DNA from: Trema orientale
Taxonomy: Eukaryota > Streptophyta > Magnoliopsida > Rosales > Cannabaceae
DNA length: 64,000 nucleotides
Reading direction: 5' to 3'
Assembly: GCA_002914845.1 (NCBI GenBank)
Contig: JXTC01000081.1
Location: 284,843 to 348,842, forward strand
Shown here: positions 12,600 to 22,839 of the stretch, piece after piece
Position numbering within the stretch: position 1 is the first letter of the stretch
Layout of the letters: each line of letters opens with the position of its first letter
The notes under the pieces: model-generated
Database searches by the model: none
What the model saw: only the letters and a program-made list of their open reading frames with translations
Told to the model about the DNA's origin: nothing
Program-made: the position numbers and the translations under genes

Positions 12600-14660
12600 T
12601 TTTCAGCTAATTCTTCATTGCGAATAGTATGTTGATTTCATTTCACTGCCTGTTCCCAATCTTTAACACATGTTAGTACCTCAACTATTTCAGGAGTCAT
12701 TGAAGTCCTTCAATCATCTAATATCCTCCCAATGGTGCTAAAAGTAGACTCCAAAGAAACCATGGACACCAGAATAATTAAGATATCACATGCTAATTGT
12801 GAAAATATCGAGAATCTTTTTTGACGCTTTTATCACTATTCCAAAACTTTGAAGTTCTCATCTTTGCAGTCGATATCAGTATCTAGCTTAAGATACTGGT
12901 TAAGCTCAAAAGATTGCGATGGATTCGTTGTTATTGGTAATGGTTGACTTGAACTTGATGATGATGATGAGCCACACCCACGCCTTTGAATATAGCTCCA
13001 AATAGACTTATATTTTAATCGGTCTTCGGTTTGTTGTGGGGTTTCTTGTTGACTCCTAAGCGTACTGCCAAACTTAACCTCATATATACTAAGCAGTTCA
13101 AAAAAGTTATCACGAGCATTAGTATATTCGGGTGTAAAATCTAACTCTGAAGCATCACTAATATGGCTAATAATAGTAGAAAAACCATTTAATTTAGCTC
13201 TAGGATCTAAAATAATAATAAAGGAATTTCGGACCAATATTTCAAATAAACTTCTAGCATTTTAATTATCATGGGTCCAAATGTAGGGTCATATTTTTCT
13301 TTAGAAAATATTAACGCAATAAAAAACATATGATGTAAAATAATTGGAGAAGTAGGATAATAAACACTAGATAAAGCAACGGTAGCATCATAAAAGACTT
13401 CTAAAAATTGTATAAATTATTTACAAATAAACCAATCTTCATTTTTCAATTTAGTGCACCTTTTTTTGAATTGTAAAACACAGTAATAGCATTTTTATAC
13501 GCTACATTTTTTAACATCAAATAGGTAGAATTCCACCTTATAGGAAATTTTTTTGGAGGTAGCCTTCTGGTTTTGCAATATTTTTTAAATTCGGCAATAT
13601 GAGGATTAGAAGCATGACTGTAAATAACAGCATTTCGAACATTTTCAATGTATATAGATGGTATATCCATACCTTATTTGATGATAAGGTTGATGATATA
13701 GCATGCACAATGTCGATGTAGGAAAAATCCTCCCGTATATGAACTTACCGACTTTCTAAGTAATTTTATGGCCTTTGTATTGGAGGTAGCATTATCGAAT
13801 GTAATATAAATAATACGGTTTGCTATGCCATATTCTTCTATAATACTTAAGATTATTTCATAAATAATTTCAGCAGTATGCCTTTGATTAACGACTTTAA
13901 AACTAATTATTCTTTTTTACAATATCTATTTTTCATCACAATAATTTGTAATTACACTTATATAATATTGTTTAGAATTAGCATCCTAAATATTAGATGT
14001 CAATGCAATGTAAAAGTTTAATGCAAGCAATTCAAATGTTAGTTCGGTGCGTATATTTTTATAAACTTAAGCGAATCACTTCTAGTAGTATTCCTAGAAA
14101 CCTTTTTAAAGTTTGGATAATATGATCATCTAATATGTTCTTCATATTCATCGGACTCACTAATACATAATGGTAAATTCTTTAAAGCAATAAAACGTGC
14201 TAATGACTCCCTAGCTACTAAAGGATCATAGTTCCAAGTATTTACCGAAGCATTCTTGTTGAATTAAAGTATTGATTAAGTGGGTTACATACCTCTTTAA
14301 GGACCTTGATATTTAGGGAAACATTTGTCGTTGTGTCTTTTGAGGTGGGTGGTACCGCTAGATGGTTTATCGGTAAATTACTTCTTGTAATATTTGCATT
14401 TTGCTATTTTTATTTTGTTGTTATTGCCATCATCTTGGTATTCCATATCGAAGTGGTCCCATACATTAGAAGTTGTCCTCACAAGTTTTGATTTTGATGT
14501 TGTGCTTGTACTAGGAGAATAACAATCTTGAAATTGGGAATGACTTCTACTCGCATGTAGATTACTTTACATTTCGGGGACTTGGTCACCCTTTTCTACT
14601 ATGCGAATTTGTTCTTCTTTCTCGTTAGCATCCATCTCTAAATCAATAGGAAAATTCTTT
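12600..14660 (-). pseudogene. hAT transposase, RICESLEEPER/BED-finger type, degenerate
   Basis: Reading the - strand from about 14660: an acidic N-terminus, then a BED zinc-finger remnant (VWDHFDMEYQ..., CKYYKK, THLKRHNDKC; one expected Cys is Tyr). Next comes a central block at 13446-13670 (RWNSTYLMLKNV), then 12836-13237 with ILDPRAKLNGF and YTNARDNFFELLSIY. The C-terminal hAT dimerisation domain at about 12640-12830 includes LACDILIILVSMVSLESTFS and TPEIVEVLTCVKDWEQA. Stops and frameshifts break it into several frames, so it is not functional. A Ser run near the C-terminal third is a simple TCA/ATG repeat. Confidence 0.88.
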
Positions 14661-14681
14661 GACATATCCATATCTTACATT

Positions 14682-15345
14682 AACTAATTTTAATTAGAAT
14701 GATAATTAACAATTTAACATTAAACATATTACTAAATTAACTCGTTTTAATTTGAATAATAATTAACAATTTAATATTAAATATTTTACTAAATTAACTA
14801 ATTTTGATTAGAATGATAAGTAACAATTTAACATTAAACATATACTAAATTCACTAATTTTAATTAGAATGACAATTAATGTATCACTGGATTTACTACA
14901 TTAAACATATTTTAATTAGACATATTTTACTACATTAAACATATTTTACTACATTAAACATATACTAAATTCACTAATTTTAATTAGAATGATAATTAAC
15001 AATTTAACATTAAACATATTACTATATTAACTAATTTAAATTACAATGATAATTAACATATTACTATTTTACTATATTAACTAATTTTAAATATAATTAG
15101 GATGAAAATTAATAATTTAACATTAAATATGTTACTACATTAACTAATTTAAATTACAATTATAATTAATATATTACTACATATATTAATTTTAATTAGA
15201 ATGACAATTAACAATTTAACATTAAACACTAAATTAACTAATTTCAATTACAATGATAATTAAGGTATTACTACATTAATTAATTTTTATTCGAATGATA
15301 ATTAATATTAAACATAAAATATATTAACAAACTAATTTATATTAA
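14682..15345. repeat. AT-rich minisatellite inside the hAT element
   Basis: About 660 bp of degenerate tandem repeats lie between the 5' end of the transposase region and the right terminal region. The unit is roughly 55-60 bp, built around 'aacatattac', 'ttaactaatttt' and 'gataattaacaattta'. Unit length varies and some copies are partial. Confidence 0.75.
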
Positions 15346-16989
15346 AAAGATAAGTGTGATAAATTAAACTGTGAAAAATTTAGAAATTGAAATTACCTTG
15401 ATTTGAGATTTGAGAATTGAGTAGACTTGTGACTTGGATTTTAGTTGGATGTTGGAACATAGAAGAATTGGAGCTTAGAAAGAAATAGAGAATATAACTA
15501 TAAATTATAATTTTGTAATTATTAATATAAAATAGTAATTAGATTATATAATTAATTAGAGAAAATATAAACTGAGAATTTGAGAGAATAATGGAGAAAT
15601 TAGTGAATAAAGAGAGAAGAGAGTTATTTGTGTGAAGAATGAGTAAGGGAATGGGGGTATTTATAGGGTAATTTTAGGATTTTTTGTTTTTTGTTTTTCT
15701 TTTTTAATTTAAAAAAAGGGACTTAACCGTTTGGTATCAACTGGTAGGAAGCACGGGCCTGCCAGAAGGTGATAGGCTTAACCCAGCCCTGGGAGCATAG
15801 CCAGGCTACGCCTGAGCCTACCTTGAACTGGTCAGGCTGGCCTAGCTCATTTGGTCCGACCCATTTTGCCAGCTTTAGTTAATGATTATTAAGAAAGTGA
15901 AAGTGGTTGATTTGATGAACAAACAACTTGAAGATGAAAAGAAAGAGTTAACAATTAAGACTGACTCTCTCACCCATGATTTAGTTAGGAAACAAGCTTT
16001 GTTGGACTACAATGTGCAGGAGCTAAATAATACTAAGAAAACTATTGAGAGGCTGATTCTTAGCATAACTAAGCTAGATGAAGTGCTTAGTCTTAATAGA
16101 GCTCATGGAGACCGATCTGGTATTAGTTCCTCAGGAAGTGAGGACATCTCTTTTTTGTCTTTTTTGTGGGCAGAAAGGCCATATCAGACCTAAGTGTTTT
16201 AAATTAAAATTTTATTTATTTAAATAGTCAAGAAAAATCACAAGCATGTGTTGCATAGAAATTATAATAATGAGAAAAAAGCTTATTTGGAGACCTAAAT
16301 CAAGAAACACTTATTTGGTTGCACATATCTCACTTTTAAGTCATCAACACGATCAATGGTATTTTGACAGTGGCTGTTCTAGATACATGACTGGTAACAC
16401 GAGTTTATTGACAAATTTTGAAAAAGTTTCCGATGGTTATGTGACTTTTGGTGATGGAAACAAAGGTAAAATCCTTGGAAAAGGCTTATTAACTATGCAA
16501 GGACTATCGCCATTGGAGAATATATTGTATGTTGAAGGGCTGAAAGCAAATCAACATAAGCCAAATTTGTGAAGGTGATCACATTGTAAAATTTTCAAAA
16601 GATCGTTGCAATCTGATTACCAAATATGGTGAGTACATTCTTATAGGGCAGAGATCACGGAACAATCGCTACTTGTTGGAGAATTCACAAGTGTGCAATA
16701 GCTCGACAATGAATGCCATTGAACCTTGGCACTTGTAGATGAAACAAGTGGTATTTGAGTATGGATTCACACAAAACACCATCACAATCTTTTGTAACAA
16801 TACTAGTGCCAGTAACATATCAAAAAATCATGTTCAACATTCACATCTTAAACACACAGACATAAGACACTATTTCATGCGTGATCTTGTTGAAGAAAAG
16901 TTGTCACTTTATCACATGTGTACACAAATGCACAACTTGAGGAACTTTTTACTAAGGCACTTGACTTTCAAATATTTACGAACTTGAGA

Positions 16990-18853
16990 AAGTGAATTGG
17001 AGTGTGCTTCATGCAATGAGAGAATGTTCTCTTTGTCTTTTGTAATATCATAAAAAATGTTTCATTTTGTTTTGTTTTTGGTTTTATTTTTGTTTCCTAT
17101 TGTCATTAATCTTAATACATCTGTCTAGGGGTTGTTTGTACTCTTATTTTGTGTGTGTCCACTCTCTGCTTAGATAAATATTTCAGCTAAAAATGGTCTT
17201 ACTTGGGTCATTCATCTTTCAGCTTTTATTGTGTATGCGGACTTCTATTGCAAATGTTGTTCTAAAACACTTGTGTTCGTCACCTTATTGAGAAGGCTAC
17301 TTTGTGCTGAAGGTTGTGAGCTGTCTTTGAGTAATTCTCTTAGGTATAGTGACCCTTATACTCTAAAAAATCTGCCATTCGAAAAGGTTATCTCAGTACA
17401 ATGAGTGAAAGTTACATTATGGTTAATACTGAGCGCTTATTGTAGGATTCTTTGTGGGTTTTTAAAATAAATACTAAATAAATAAGGGCATAACTTAGTA
17501 GGTATTTTTTTTACCTATCTATAGGTATTATTTTACCTAATTAAAATTCATCATGCACGTCTTTCTATAGTAAAAGTTGGAGAGAGAAAAATATTAAATA
17601 ATATGTATTTATTTTTTTTTTCAACTACCCAAATTATGGTAGCCGTTACATTATGATTCAATGGCTAAAAAAAGAAATACTTATAGATAGGTAAACAAAA
17701 TACTTATTGGATTGGGAACTAATAAATAAATAATTAAAAAAAAATTTCTGCTTGAGGGGATGTAGAGTTTCAATTGAAATTTGTGCCAATGAGCCTTTAA
17801 CCCCCTTGAGGAAACTTCATAAACATACTGATGGACACTTGAAGTTTTTCCTTAATCTTTTCTCATGAATGGTTGAATACTTTCTTAAGCTGTTTGTTGA
17901 CTGCTTTTAAGTTTGTCATGTTTATATACACTTGATTTGAGCATTGCGTGTGTTTTACTTGCTTGACCTGCTATTTCGCTTGTACATTTCTATCTCGGCC
18001 AACAAGTTCGTTTTTATTAAAAAAAAATTATTTTGTTGAAGTTTGTCTTTTTAACTCTCTCCTGTATTCACACTTCAATCTGATTTTTAAAAAAAAAAAT
18101 TGTGTGCAATTGTTTAAATTCAATGGAATCTGCTATTAGTTATTCAGTTGTGCTCACATGTTCTTCACTTAGTGCTCACTCTTTTCTGTCTGGTTTATCT
18201 GTGGCTTTTAGGTACTTTATGTGCTCACTTCACTTTGCAATATGCCTATTCTACCTATATTATGTATTTTGGCTATGGTCTTAGTTCGTGTCTATCTTCA
18301 GTGCTCATTTTTGTTTCATTTTGTGCTTATTCTCGCTTTCACTTATGCTCACACTACTTTGATCATGTGTTCATTGTACTCTATGTTTGTTCTCATGCTT
18401 ATTATCTCAATGTGCCCGCACTTATTTGTCATTGTCACACACTCTCTTATACTTCATTTGTCTATGTTCTTTTTTTTACTGCTATCTTTTCCTGTTTGAG
18501 CTTGCATACCTTTGAAAATGCTCAGTTTTCTTGCCAACTTGATCTATATGTTGTTCCTGCTACTATCTCTAGTCAGCCTGTTTGACTTGCTCATCTGAGA
18601 TTGGTCTTCCTCTTACTTGTCAAAGAATGGTGTTCAAGATCTCTTTGATTAATTGAATGTTTTTCAATCTCATTTCTTCTGTGCAGGCTGATCATGCTCA
18701 ATTTCTCTTTAAGCTTGTGGCATGTAATTACAGGTTTCTTGCTTGAGAATTTAATTGCAATTGGTTTTGTAACCTTGCTTGTGCCTCTAAAATAAGAGCC
18801 ATCAATGGATTTTTGGCTTCACTTTAAGAACAAAGAGATGGAGTAGTGCTAAG
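16990..18853 (+). other. 3' non-pol region of the Sirevirus-like element, with a MITE
   Basis: The stretch between the RNase H remnant and the nested LTR-like repeat. It is pyrimidine-rich, especially 17940-18580, with repeated 'tgctcac' words. Open frames there (for example 18148-18585) are hydrophobic because of T-richness. Sireviruses often have a long 3' region, sometimes with an envelope-like frame, but I see no recognisable domain. A family A MITE lies at 17496-17708. Confidence 0.55.
17496..17708. mobile_element. MITE family A, copy 3
   Basis: About 213 bp with inverted ends TTTACCTATCTATAGGTAT and ATACTTATAGATAGGTAAA. It is inverted relative to copies 1, 2 and 4. It provides the clearest reference for the family because both ends are intact. 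Confidence 0.75.
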
Positions 18854-20626
18854 TGTTGGGATACTTGCCCGAAAAAGCAGATTTCTAATTTTACCCTTTA
18901 GTAAAAACAACTTTCTCTTATATGCAATTATGATATTTGCTAGATTAAACTGTCTCTGTTGAATAGTTTATTTATCTGAAAAAGATTCCATGACTTTATT
19001 TATGTATAAAGAAACAAACATAATTAAGTATTAATTACGGAGAGACTTTTTTCTTTATCTAAGTCTAAATTAACTAGTTTATAATCTGTAAATAAAGATA
19101 AAATACTTTATTTACTAAAGATTGTAGTGTTTGTCTATCTTAATGGGAATCATGTATCTCAAATCATTAAAGTATCTAACTTCTGATAGAAATACTAGTA
19201 CAACATAAATAAGTTATGTGTATTGAACTGGATTAGGTAATATAAAGAATTAGAGTGCCGTAACTTAATTCTTCGTATTACAACAAACTAGCTCTCAGCA
19301 TGTAAATCTTAATCCTTGATGTTTGATTGGACTTGCTTTCATGGGTTATATCCTTTCGATTTGTTAAAAGACTAGTCTCTATGAAATTAGAGGCGAACTC
19401 TGGCATATTGAAGGTTATAGCTTATGAATTGACGGGAACACCAAATAGTTAAGGACACTATACATTAATGCTACTTTAAGGCCTTTCAAGGTTCATAGAA
19501 TAATTAAATCTAAGATCTTAGTATTCACTTTGTGAATTGATTGATAATTTTGTCTAAATGACCACTGAGAACAAAATTATCAACAACATTATTCTTTGAT
19601 AGAAAGATGGTAACTTAAAGGTAAATATGTGTTGGAGGGGTATTATGAAATTTTCACTTATCCAACTACGACATTGTATAGGAATTTTATATATGGTATA
19701 GAATATGCTAGATGGATTGCTTAATTAAGGCTAGTTGATTAAATCTCTATAAAAGACATGATATTCAATCTAAGAGTGTAATATTGGGCCTTTAGTGAAG
19801 TGTCCTCTTTACTAATAGTATTTATATAAATACCATAATAAAGTTATTATGTATTTATCATACTATTAGAGCTTAGATTATTTAGATCCATTAGGCCCCT
19901 TGTCTAGCTTAGCAAAACTCATTAATTGCTTGGTGGTATTTATAAAATTAGTTTCAAGAAACTGTGTAAAATAATGATTCTACACAGAAGTTGGTATTTT
20001 ATAATTAAGTTACATGAGTTGGACATATTTATAAAAATACACCCAAAGCCCAAATTGGAGAACAAACCCAATTCTAATTGGACTATAATTAGCAGTTTTG
20101 GGCCTCATATATATAAGATATATGAGAGAAAAATTGCACATTATCACAATAGTGCTACACGTGAAATAGAGAGAGAGAGAGAGTGAATTTTGGAAAAAAA
20201 AAAAAAAGAGAGGGAGAAAAAGTTTTCTGCAATCTCACAGTCTCCTCTCACGTCTTGGTGTTCCAAAAGATCGAGAAGGTATTCTTGATCGTTCTCCAAT
20301 GAAGGATTGAACTTAGTACCCACTCACCTCATCAATCAAGAGTAGGAGCATAGACAAGAAGATTTAGGGTTGGAGATTTGATCACCATCAATAAGGAGAT
20401 CAAGGAGGAGCACATTACAAGAGGTGAACCCTAATCTTATCTCTAGGGTATGCATCTGGATTTAATTTATATTATACATGATCCTGTATATATGATATAT
20501 GCATGTTCACTGGTTATAAAAACTGTTTTCATGTAAAAATTTTAAAAACTAAATCTGCTAATTTTTTCGCTACGTTCATGATATGATCATGTGTTTTCCA
20601 TAGTTTACATACATGTATTCTTTTTC
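18854..20626 (+). mobile_element. LTR-like insertion (family B, copy 2)
   Basis: It begins TGTTGGGATACTTG and follows the same order of blocks as 3983-5664, including GTATTCACTTTGTGAATT near 19521 and a 'tgtctagct' block near 19900. CTAAG occurs just before the start (18849-18853) and again at 20627-20631, a likely target duplication. The right terminus does not read CA, so that end is less certain. The frame at 19926-20186 is not a recognisable protein. Confidence 0.65.
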
Positions 20627-20850
20627 CTAAGTGTTAGGTCAATTTTTTCAGCAGTAAGTGGTTCTGTTTGTATTGTCTTAGTTCATCCTATCTGATTATG
20701 TTCTTCTGTATCTTTGGTTCTTTTTACGTGGCATATGATTTGGTTATATTGTAGCTTGTTGATATTGGTGATTCTTGTGATCACATGGAAATAGTTTAGT
20801 AATCAACCTCTGGTTGTTTAGGTTCTTCTTGTGAGCTTTGTTCATAAGTT

Positions 20851-20868
20851 TGCCAAAAAGTGGGAGAT
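20851..20868 (+). other. Polypurine tract of the Sirevirus-like element
   Basis: GCCAAAAAGTGGGAGATT directly precedes the 3' LTR. It would prime plus-strand synthesis and closely resembles Sirevirus tracts. Confidence 0.75.
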
Positions 20869-22540
20869 TATTAGTTATTTTGGCAAACCTCATGCAATAT
20901 GCTCACTTTGTCTTGATGAGTGGGCGCTCTGAAGGATTAGTTCTTAGATATTTTATATGGTTTATCTTTTTGCGTACCCATTGCTGAATGAAGTGTGTAT
21001 ACTCTTGGAACAAAAAATTGCTAATAATTGTTTTCGTCATTTTGTATAGCTAAGGGAATCTTTCTTTATATTTATTTGATACTATTCTTCTTCTTCCTTG
21101 GGTCTCTTGAGTGAAATTCCAGATCTAAAAAACCAGAGACTCCATTGGAGAGTAGCTTGCTCACCTATATTTATTAGTTCGTTGTTTTTTCATTAAAAAC
21201 TTAAGGGATTCAAGCTTTGTGCAAGAGAGAGATTCTCTTGACTTGATTTGGTTAGAGAGATTTCGAGCTACAGCTGAGAAGAAGTCTTGGTTATTGAGTC
21301 AAGGGGAGCCTAACTCATCTATAGCTGAGTAGGAGACTTGGGTCCTATTCGGCATTATTTTCTATTTTATCTTCTCAAAGTTGTATTTTCAAAGATGAGA
21401 ACAAAAACCATTTTTTATTGTTTTCAAAATACATTAGGCGTTTGGCAAATATTTTTTAAATATCAATTTTTAGGGAAACAATTAGACGAATATAAAAAAA
21501 ATTATATTTGTATTGTGAAAAAAATATTTAGAGAGAGAGAGTCAAGAGAGAGTGGGGAGAGAGAAATTCAAGTGAAGGAATAAGGAGAGAGAAAGTTATA
21601 AGAGAAAAGATAATAAAATATAATAATAAGAGAGAAAGTAATGAGTGAGAATGAGGAGATAAAAAGTAATAAGAAAAATAGAAGAGAGAGAAACTAATGA
21701 AAATACATTAAGAAAAAAAAAGTGATAAGAATGCATAAAGAGAAAGAATAAAGATAGAAAAAGTCAAAAAAGACAAAGTAGCAATAGAGAGTAAGGATAA
21801 AGAATGTGATTAAAAACAATGAAGAGATAAAAAATGACGAGAAAAAATGAAAAGAGAGAAATTAATGTGATAAAATGAGGAGAGAGAAAACAATGATAGA
21901 GAATGAGAAAAGAGAATAAGGAGAGACAGAATGATGAAAGAGAAAATAAGGAGAACGAATAAGGAACGAGAAAGTGATGAGAGAGAAAGTTACGAGAGAA
22001 TATATATCTAAAAGCCATGTGAAATAATGATTTTTTTTTAATAAATTTAAGAAAACACTTTGAAAATAACTTTTTGTTATTCTCTGAATTTTCTGTTCTC
22101 TTTAACTCTGTTTTTAAAAATTGTTCTTAGAGAACAATGTTGAATACCTTTATTTGTTGTCAGAAAATAATTTTTTATTTTTCAGAATAAAAAACTATTT
22201 TTTAATATACCAAACAGCCCCTTGGTTACTGCAGATTTACTTCAACAAAGATGGATTAGCTTGTGGTGGTATCTAAGTAGAAAGAGAGTTTTTACTTTTA
22301 TGCATAAGACCATCCTGTATAATTTGAACTTTAATTGATTTAGTGAATTTGTTTCTTGCTAGACTTGATCCCTTGGATGTAGACTAAGAAAAATCTTACT
22401 TAAACCAAGTAAAAATCTATTGTGTTCATTTTTATTCCTTCACACTTGTTCTTATTCAAATCTAGTTTTTATTACTTTAATTTGTTTAATGAATATTTAT
22501 AGTTAGTAATCAACCAAATTTGGACCACTTGAAACTAACA
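20869..22540 (+). repeat. Sirevirus-like 3' LTR, interrupted
   Basis: Starts TATTAGTTATTTTGGC, follows the 5' LTR sequence to 21341, is interrupted by an 879-bp insertion, and resumes at 22221 to end GAAACTAACA. Without the insertion it is about 790 bp, close to the 745-bp 5' LTR. Confidence 0.85.
21342..22220. mobile_element. Insertion in the 3' LTR with purine-rich core
   Basis: The 879-bp insert is absent from the 5' LTR. It is flanked by CTTGG on both sides (21337-21341 and 22221-22225). Its ends form an imperfect inverted pair: GTCCTATTCGG at the left and, on the opposite strand, GGGCTGTTTGG at the right. It is likely a non-autonomous DNA transposon. The core from about 21529 to 22010 is almost pure A/G on the + strand. 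The frame at 21764-22018 (-) is a by-product of this. Confidence 0.65.
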
Positions 22541-22668
22541 ATAGGTTAAATAATTTGGCAATTAAGTTCAAATTAGCCGGAAAAAAAATACAACTTTTCG
22601 CAATTTTTTGTGAGTGGTTAGTTATTTGAACTTGTTACTTTATGCATATTTCATGTTATAAACTTGTA

Positions 22669-22839
22669 GAGAAATGCTAAGAACACTCTCTTGGACACTC
22701 TCTTTGACACTCTCCAGTCTCACTGTCTGACACGTGGATTCCACTATCCAATTTAATATTTAATACAATAAATCATAGTAGATTCCACGTGTCAAACTGA
22801 GATTAGGAAAGTGTAAAAGAGAGTGTTGCTAGCACTCCT
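22669..22839. mobile_element. Palindromic MITE
   Basis: Inverted arms: GCTAAGAACACTCTCTT on the left and, on the opposite strand, GCTAGCAACACTCTCTT on the right. Inner arms around CACGTGGATTCCACTA and TAGATTCCACGTG are also complementary. About 170 bp could fold into one long hairpin. Superfamily not determined. Confidence 0.7.

Larger units (their letters stand above)
12034..15877 (-). mobile_element. hAT transposon nested in the Sirevirus-like element
   Basis: The left end (near 12034) and right end (near 15877) carry inverted ATCAAAATGGG / CCCATTTTGCC motifs followed by GGCC-rich subterminal repeats, typical of plant hAT elements. A degenerate transposase lies on the - strand inside, and gag of the host element continues on both sides. 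I could not find a clean 8-bp target duplication, so the exact ends are uncertain by a few bases. Confidence 0.82.
11010..16987 (+). pseudogene. Sirevirus-like gag-pol, internally deleted
   Basis: Gag remnants run from about 11470. A zinc knuckle near 11760-11815 has one Cys changed to Tyr (CREYESFDHIQIEC). After the nested hAT element, gag resumes at 15882 and ends with an intact CCHC knuckle (CLFCGQKGHIRPKC, about 16157-16198). The protease motif WYFDSGCSRYMTG lies at about 16360. A GAG-pre-integrase piece ends with EPWHL and a stop at 16738. The next base begins the RNase H C-terminus (MKQVVFEYGFTQ, 16739-16987, with ISKNHVQHS and DIRHYF). Integrase and RT are therefore deleted at this junction. 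Confidence 0.88.
10127..22545 (+). mobile_element. Sirevirus-like copia LTR retrotransposon with nested insertions
   Basis: One 12.4-kb insertion bounded by ATAGG target duplications (10127-10131 and 22541-22545). The LTRs begin T(G/A)TTAGTT and end AACTAACA. The PBS TGATATCAGAGC is at 10879-10890. The 3' purine tract reads GCCAAAAAGTGGGAGATT, a layout I associate with Sireviruses, as is the long non-pol 3' region. Gag, two zinc-knuckle regions, protease, a GAG-pre-integrase segment and the RNase H end remain. Most of integrase and all of RT are missing. Nested inside are a hAT element, a MITE, an LTR-like repeat and an insertion in the 3' LTR. The element is dead. Confidence 0.88.

Noticed and set aside
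14682-15345. A CRISPR-like repeat array
   Set aside because: The units are contiguous and imperfect, with no unique spacers, and lie inside a plant hAT transposon.
18148-18585. A 145-codon hydrophobic frame with many Cys, Leu and Phe, possibly membrane-like or an envelope-like Sirevirus protein
   Set aside because: Composition follows from T-rich DNA. Two other frames over the same bases look equally hydrophobic, and no conserved motif is visible.
21764-22018. An open frame rich in Ser, Phe and Leu on the - strand
   Set aside because: It is a by-product of the purine-rich tract on the + strand.
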